A stretch of 7,589 nt of DNA from an uncultured Erysipelotrichaceae bacterium (GTDB lineage Bacteria > Bacillota_I > Bacilli_A > Erysipelotrichales > Erysipelotrichaceae). Made by a program: the position numbers and the translations under genes. Below the pieces are notes generated by a model. That model was not told the origin of the DNA. It was given only the letters and a program-made list of their open reading frames with translations, and made no database searches. The DNA lies in NCBI GenBank assembly GCA_944325295.1, contig CALUZL010000127.1:1-7589 (forward strand). Reading direction: 5' to 3'. Position 1 is the stretch's first letter; each line of letters begins with the position of its first letter. Below, piece by piece: positions 6,383 to 7,589 of the stretch.

Positions 6383-7163
6383 GGTCAATTACCATACCCA
6401 TACCTATCGTTGCAAACACGCTTTAGGTACGGATGAAGAGTATGTTTTAAAGGCGATCGAAGGTGGGATCGAAGAGTTGGGTTTTTCCGATCACTGTCCC
6501 TGGCCATATCGAAGTGACTATGTATCCGGGATGCGCATGAGTATGGCGCAGCTTGAAGACTATGTTTCAAGTATCCGCAAGCTCAAGGAGAAGTATAAAG
6601 ATCGGCTGAATATTCTGGTCGGTCTTGAGTGTGAGTATTTTCCTGAATATCTTAGTGATCTTAAAGCTTATATCAAAGAGTACGATCTTGACTATATCAT
6701 TTTAGGCAACCACTTTTACAAGACCGATGAAAACAGGCAATACTATGGCCGTATCTGCGATGACGACCTCTTTTTGAAGCGTTATGTCGACGATGCGATC
6801 AGCGCTTTCGACAGCGGACTTTACTCTTACTTTTGTCATCCCGATCTTTTCATGCGCGGTCGTAAAGTCTTTGACGATAAGGCCAAAGAGGCAACATGTC
6901 GGATCTGTGAATACGCCAAGAGAAACGATGTCGCTTTGGAATACAACCTTGAAGGTCAAAGGAATACCGATCGCGGTATTCCTGCCTTTTATCCTTGCAT
7001 CGAATTTTGGCAGATCGCAGCATCTTTTGATAATAAAGTCATCATCGGTTTTGATGCCCATGACCCGAAGTCTTTAGCTGATCTTAAATACTACGATCAA
7101 GCTAGGGCGACACTTGAAGGTCTGGGTTTAAAGATAACCGATGAGCTCGACCGGAGGTTTTGA
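6375..7163 (+). CDS. PHP-domain phosphoesterase, histidinol-phosphatase (HisJ/HisK) family, 262 aa
   Basis: The family hydrolyses phosphate esters, classically histidinol phosphate to histidinol in histidine synthesis, using a cluster of metal ions held by His and Asp residues. The metal-binding motifs appear in order: H7-T-H9 near the N-terminus with the family-typical RCKHA (H15), GFSDH (D39, H40), GLECEY (E85), GNH (H113), CHPD (H155) and GFDAHD (D227, H229). The length of 262 fits the family. The start has a strong GGAGG and overlaps the peptidase by 8 bases. The stop TGA shares its A with the ATG of uvrB. No his genes are nearby, so the true substrate may differ from histidinol phosphate. 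Fold and metal-dependent phosphatase activity are well supported; the substrate is not. Confidence 0.88.
   Translation: MAKVNYHTHTYRCKHALGTDEEYVLKAIEGGIEELGFSDHCPWPYRSDYVSGMRMSMAQLEDYVSSIRKLKEKYKDRLNILVGLECEYFPEYLSDLKAYIKEYDLDYIILGNHFYKTDENRQYYGRICDDDLFLKRYVDDAISAFDSGLYSYFCHPDLFMRGRKVFDDKAKEATCRICEYAKRNDVALEYNLEGQRNTDRGIPAFYPCIEFWQIAASFDNKVIIGFDAHDPKSLADLKYYDQARATLEGLGLKITDELDRRF
7153..7157 (+). promoter_or_regulatory. Ribosome binding site of uvrB
   Basis: GGAGG at the end of the PHP gene lies 5 bases before the uvrB ATG at 7163. It confirms this start and the one-base TGATG junction. Confidence 0.8.
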
Positions 7164-7589
7164 TGGACAAGTTTGAATTGGTATCCCCATTTAAGCCCAC
7201 GGGCGATCAACCCCAAGCGATCGCTAAACTGGTCGAGGGACTCAAAGCGGGTCAAAAGTATCAGGTCTTACTAGGGGCGACCGGAACGGGCAAGACTTAC
7301 ACGATCGCCAACGTCATCGCCAAGATCAATAAGCCGACTCTGGTCTTTGCCCACAACAAGACCCTTGCCGGTCAGCTCTACTCGGAATTCAAGGAGCTCT
7401 TTCCGAAAAATCGCGTTGAGTATTTCGTCTCCAACTTTGACTATTATCAGCCGGAAGCCTATCTTCCCAAGACTGATACTTATATCGAAAAAAGTGCGAT
7501 GACAAACGATGAGATCGATATGTTGAGGATGAGTGCCTACAATTCACTACTTGAAAGAAGAGATACGATCGTGGTCGCTTTGAGTCCCT
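7163..7589 (+). CDS. uvrB: Excinuclease ABC subunit B, N-terminal 142 residues (truncated by window end)
   Basis: UvrB is the DNA-loading and damage-verifying helicase-like subunit of nucleotide excision repair, working with UvrA and UvrC in the cytoplasm. The visible part shows the hallmark N-terminus FKPTGDQPQAI, the Walker A loop GATGTGKT (38-45, Lys44), AHNKTLAGQLYSEFK, the start of the damage-sensing beta-hairpin region (VSNFDYYQPEAY, 89-100), TDTYIEK and LLERRDTIVVA. A complete UvrB is about 650-670 residues, so roughly 500 residues lie beyond the window. The gene overlaps the PHP gene by one base and looks to be the third gene of the operon. At the hairpin, the first two of the usual tyrosines (YYDYY) are Asn91-Phe92, while Tyr94 and Tyr95 are kept. 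The family call is near certain. Confidence 0.97.
   Translation, partial: MDKFELVSPFKPTGDQPQAIAKLVEGLKAGQKYQVLLGATGTGKTYTIANVIAKINKPTLVFAHNKTLAGQLYSEFKELFPKNRVEYFVSNFDYYQPEAYLPKTDTYIEKSAMTNDEIDMLRMSAYNSLLERRDTIVVALSP

Noticed and set aside
6784..7077. Reading frames opposite to or out of frame with the PHP gene
   Set aside because: The PHP frame carries every metal-binding motif of its family, so these are chance frames.

Overview
The window looks like a low-to-moderate GC Firmicute. The best guess is an Erysipelotrichia-like gut or oral lineage. This rests on the style of the large secreted protein (its EF-hand/Cys/Trp tail) and on the Asn-Phe variant in the UvrB hairpin. It is recollection-based inference, not a database result.

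Layout. Positions 1-141 hold the possible 3' end of an upstream reading frame that runs through a perfect AGTC tetranucleotide repeat (43-136, 23.5 units). A 22-codon tail in a different frame (137-205) follows, and its stop codon lies in the loop of a rho-independent terminator (190-218). Only 18 nt separate this terminator from the GTG start of a 1512-residue secreted protein (237-4775). That protein has a signal peptide, an acidic N-terminus, two beta-helix-like blocks, a duplicated 'FSTY/FSTF' domain, and a C-terminal EF-hand/Cys/Trp module. The gene is closed by a second strong terminator (4785-4818).

A separate transcription unit then starts from a promoter-like site (4835-4863). Its three tightly packed genes are a membrane-anchored S41 C-terminal processing peptidase of the CtpA/CtpB type (4871-6382), a PHP-domain histidinol-phosphatase-like phosphoesterase (6375-7163), and the 5' part of uvrB (7163 to the window end). 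Overlaps of 8 and 1 nt imply translational coupling. These genes are visibly richer in GC than the giant gene.

The most interesting part is the first 240 bases. The tetranucleotide repeat is the kind of tract that changes length by slipped-strand mispairing. Every change in unit number redirects any ribosome translating through it into one of three tails. One tail (one unit fewer, or two more) runs to a stop codon inside the terminator hairpin upstream of the giant surface-protein gene. I propose, as an inference only, a phase-variable antiterminator: repeat length decides whether a ribosome covers the hairpin, and so whether transcription reads through into the giant gene. The rest of the window is conventional housekeeping content.
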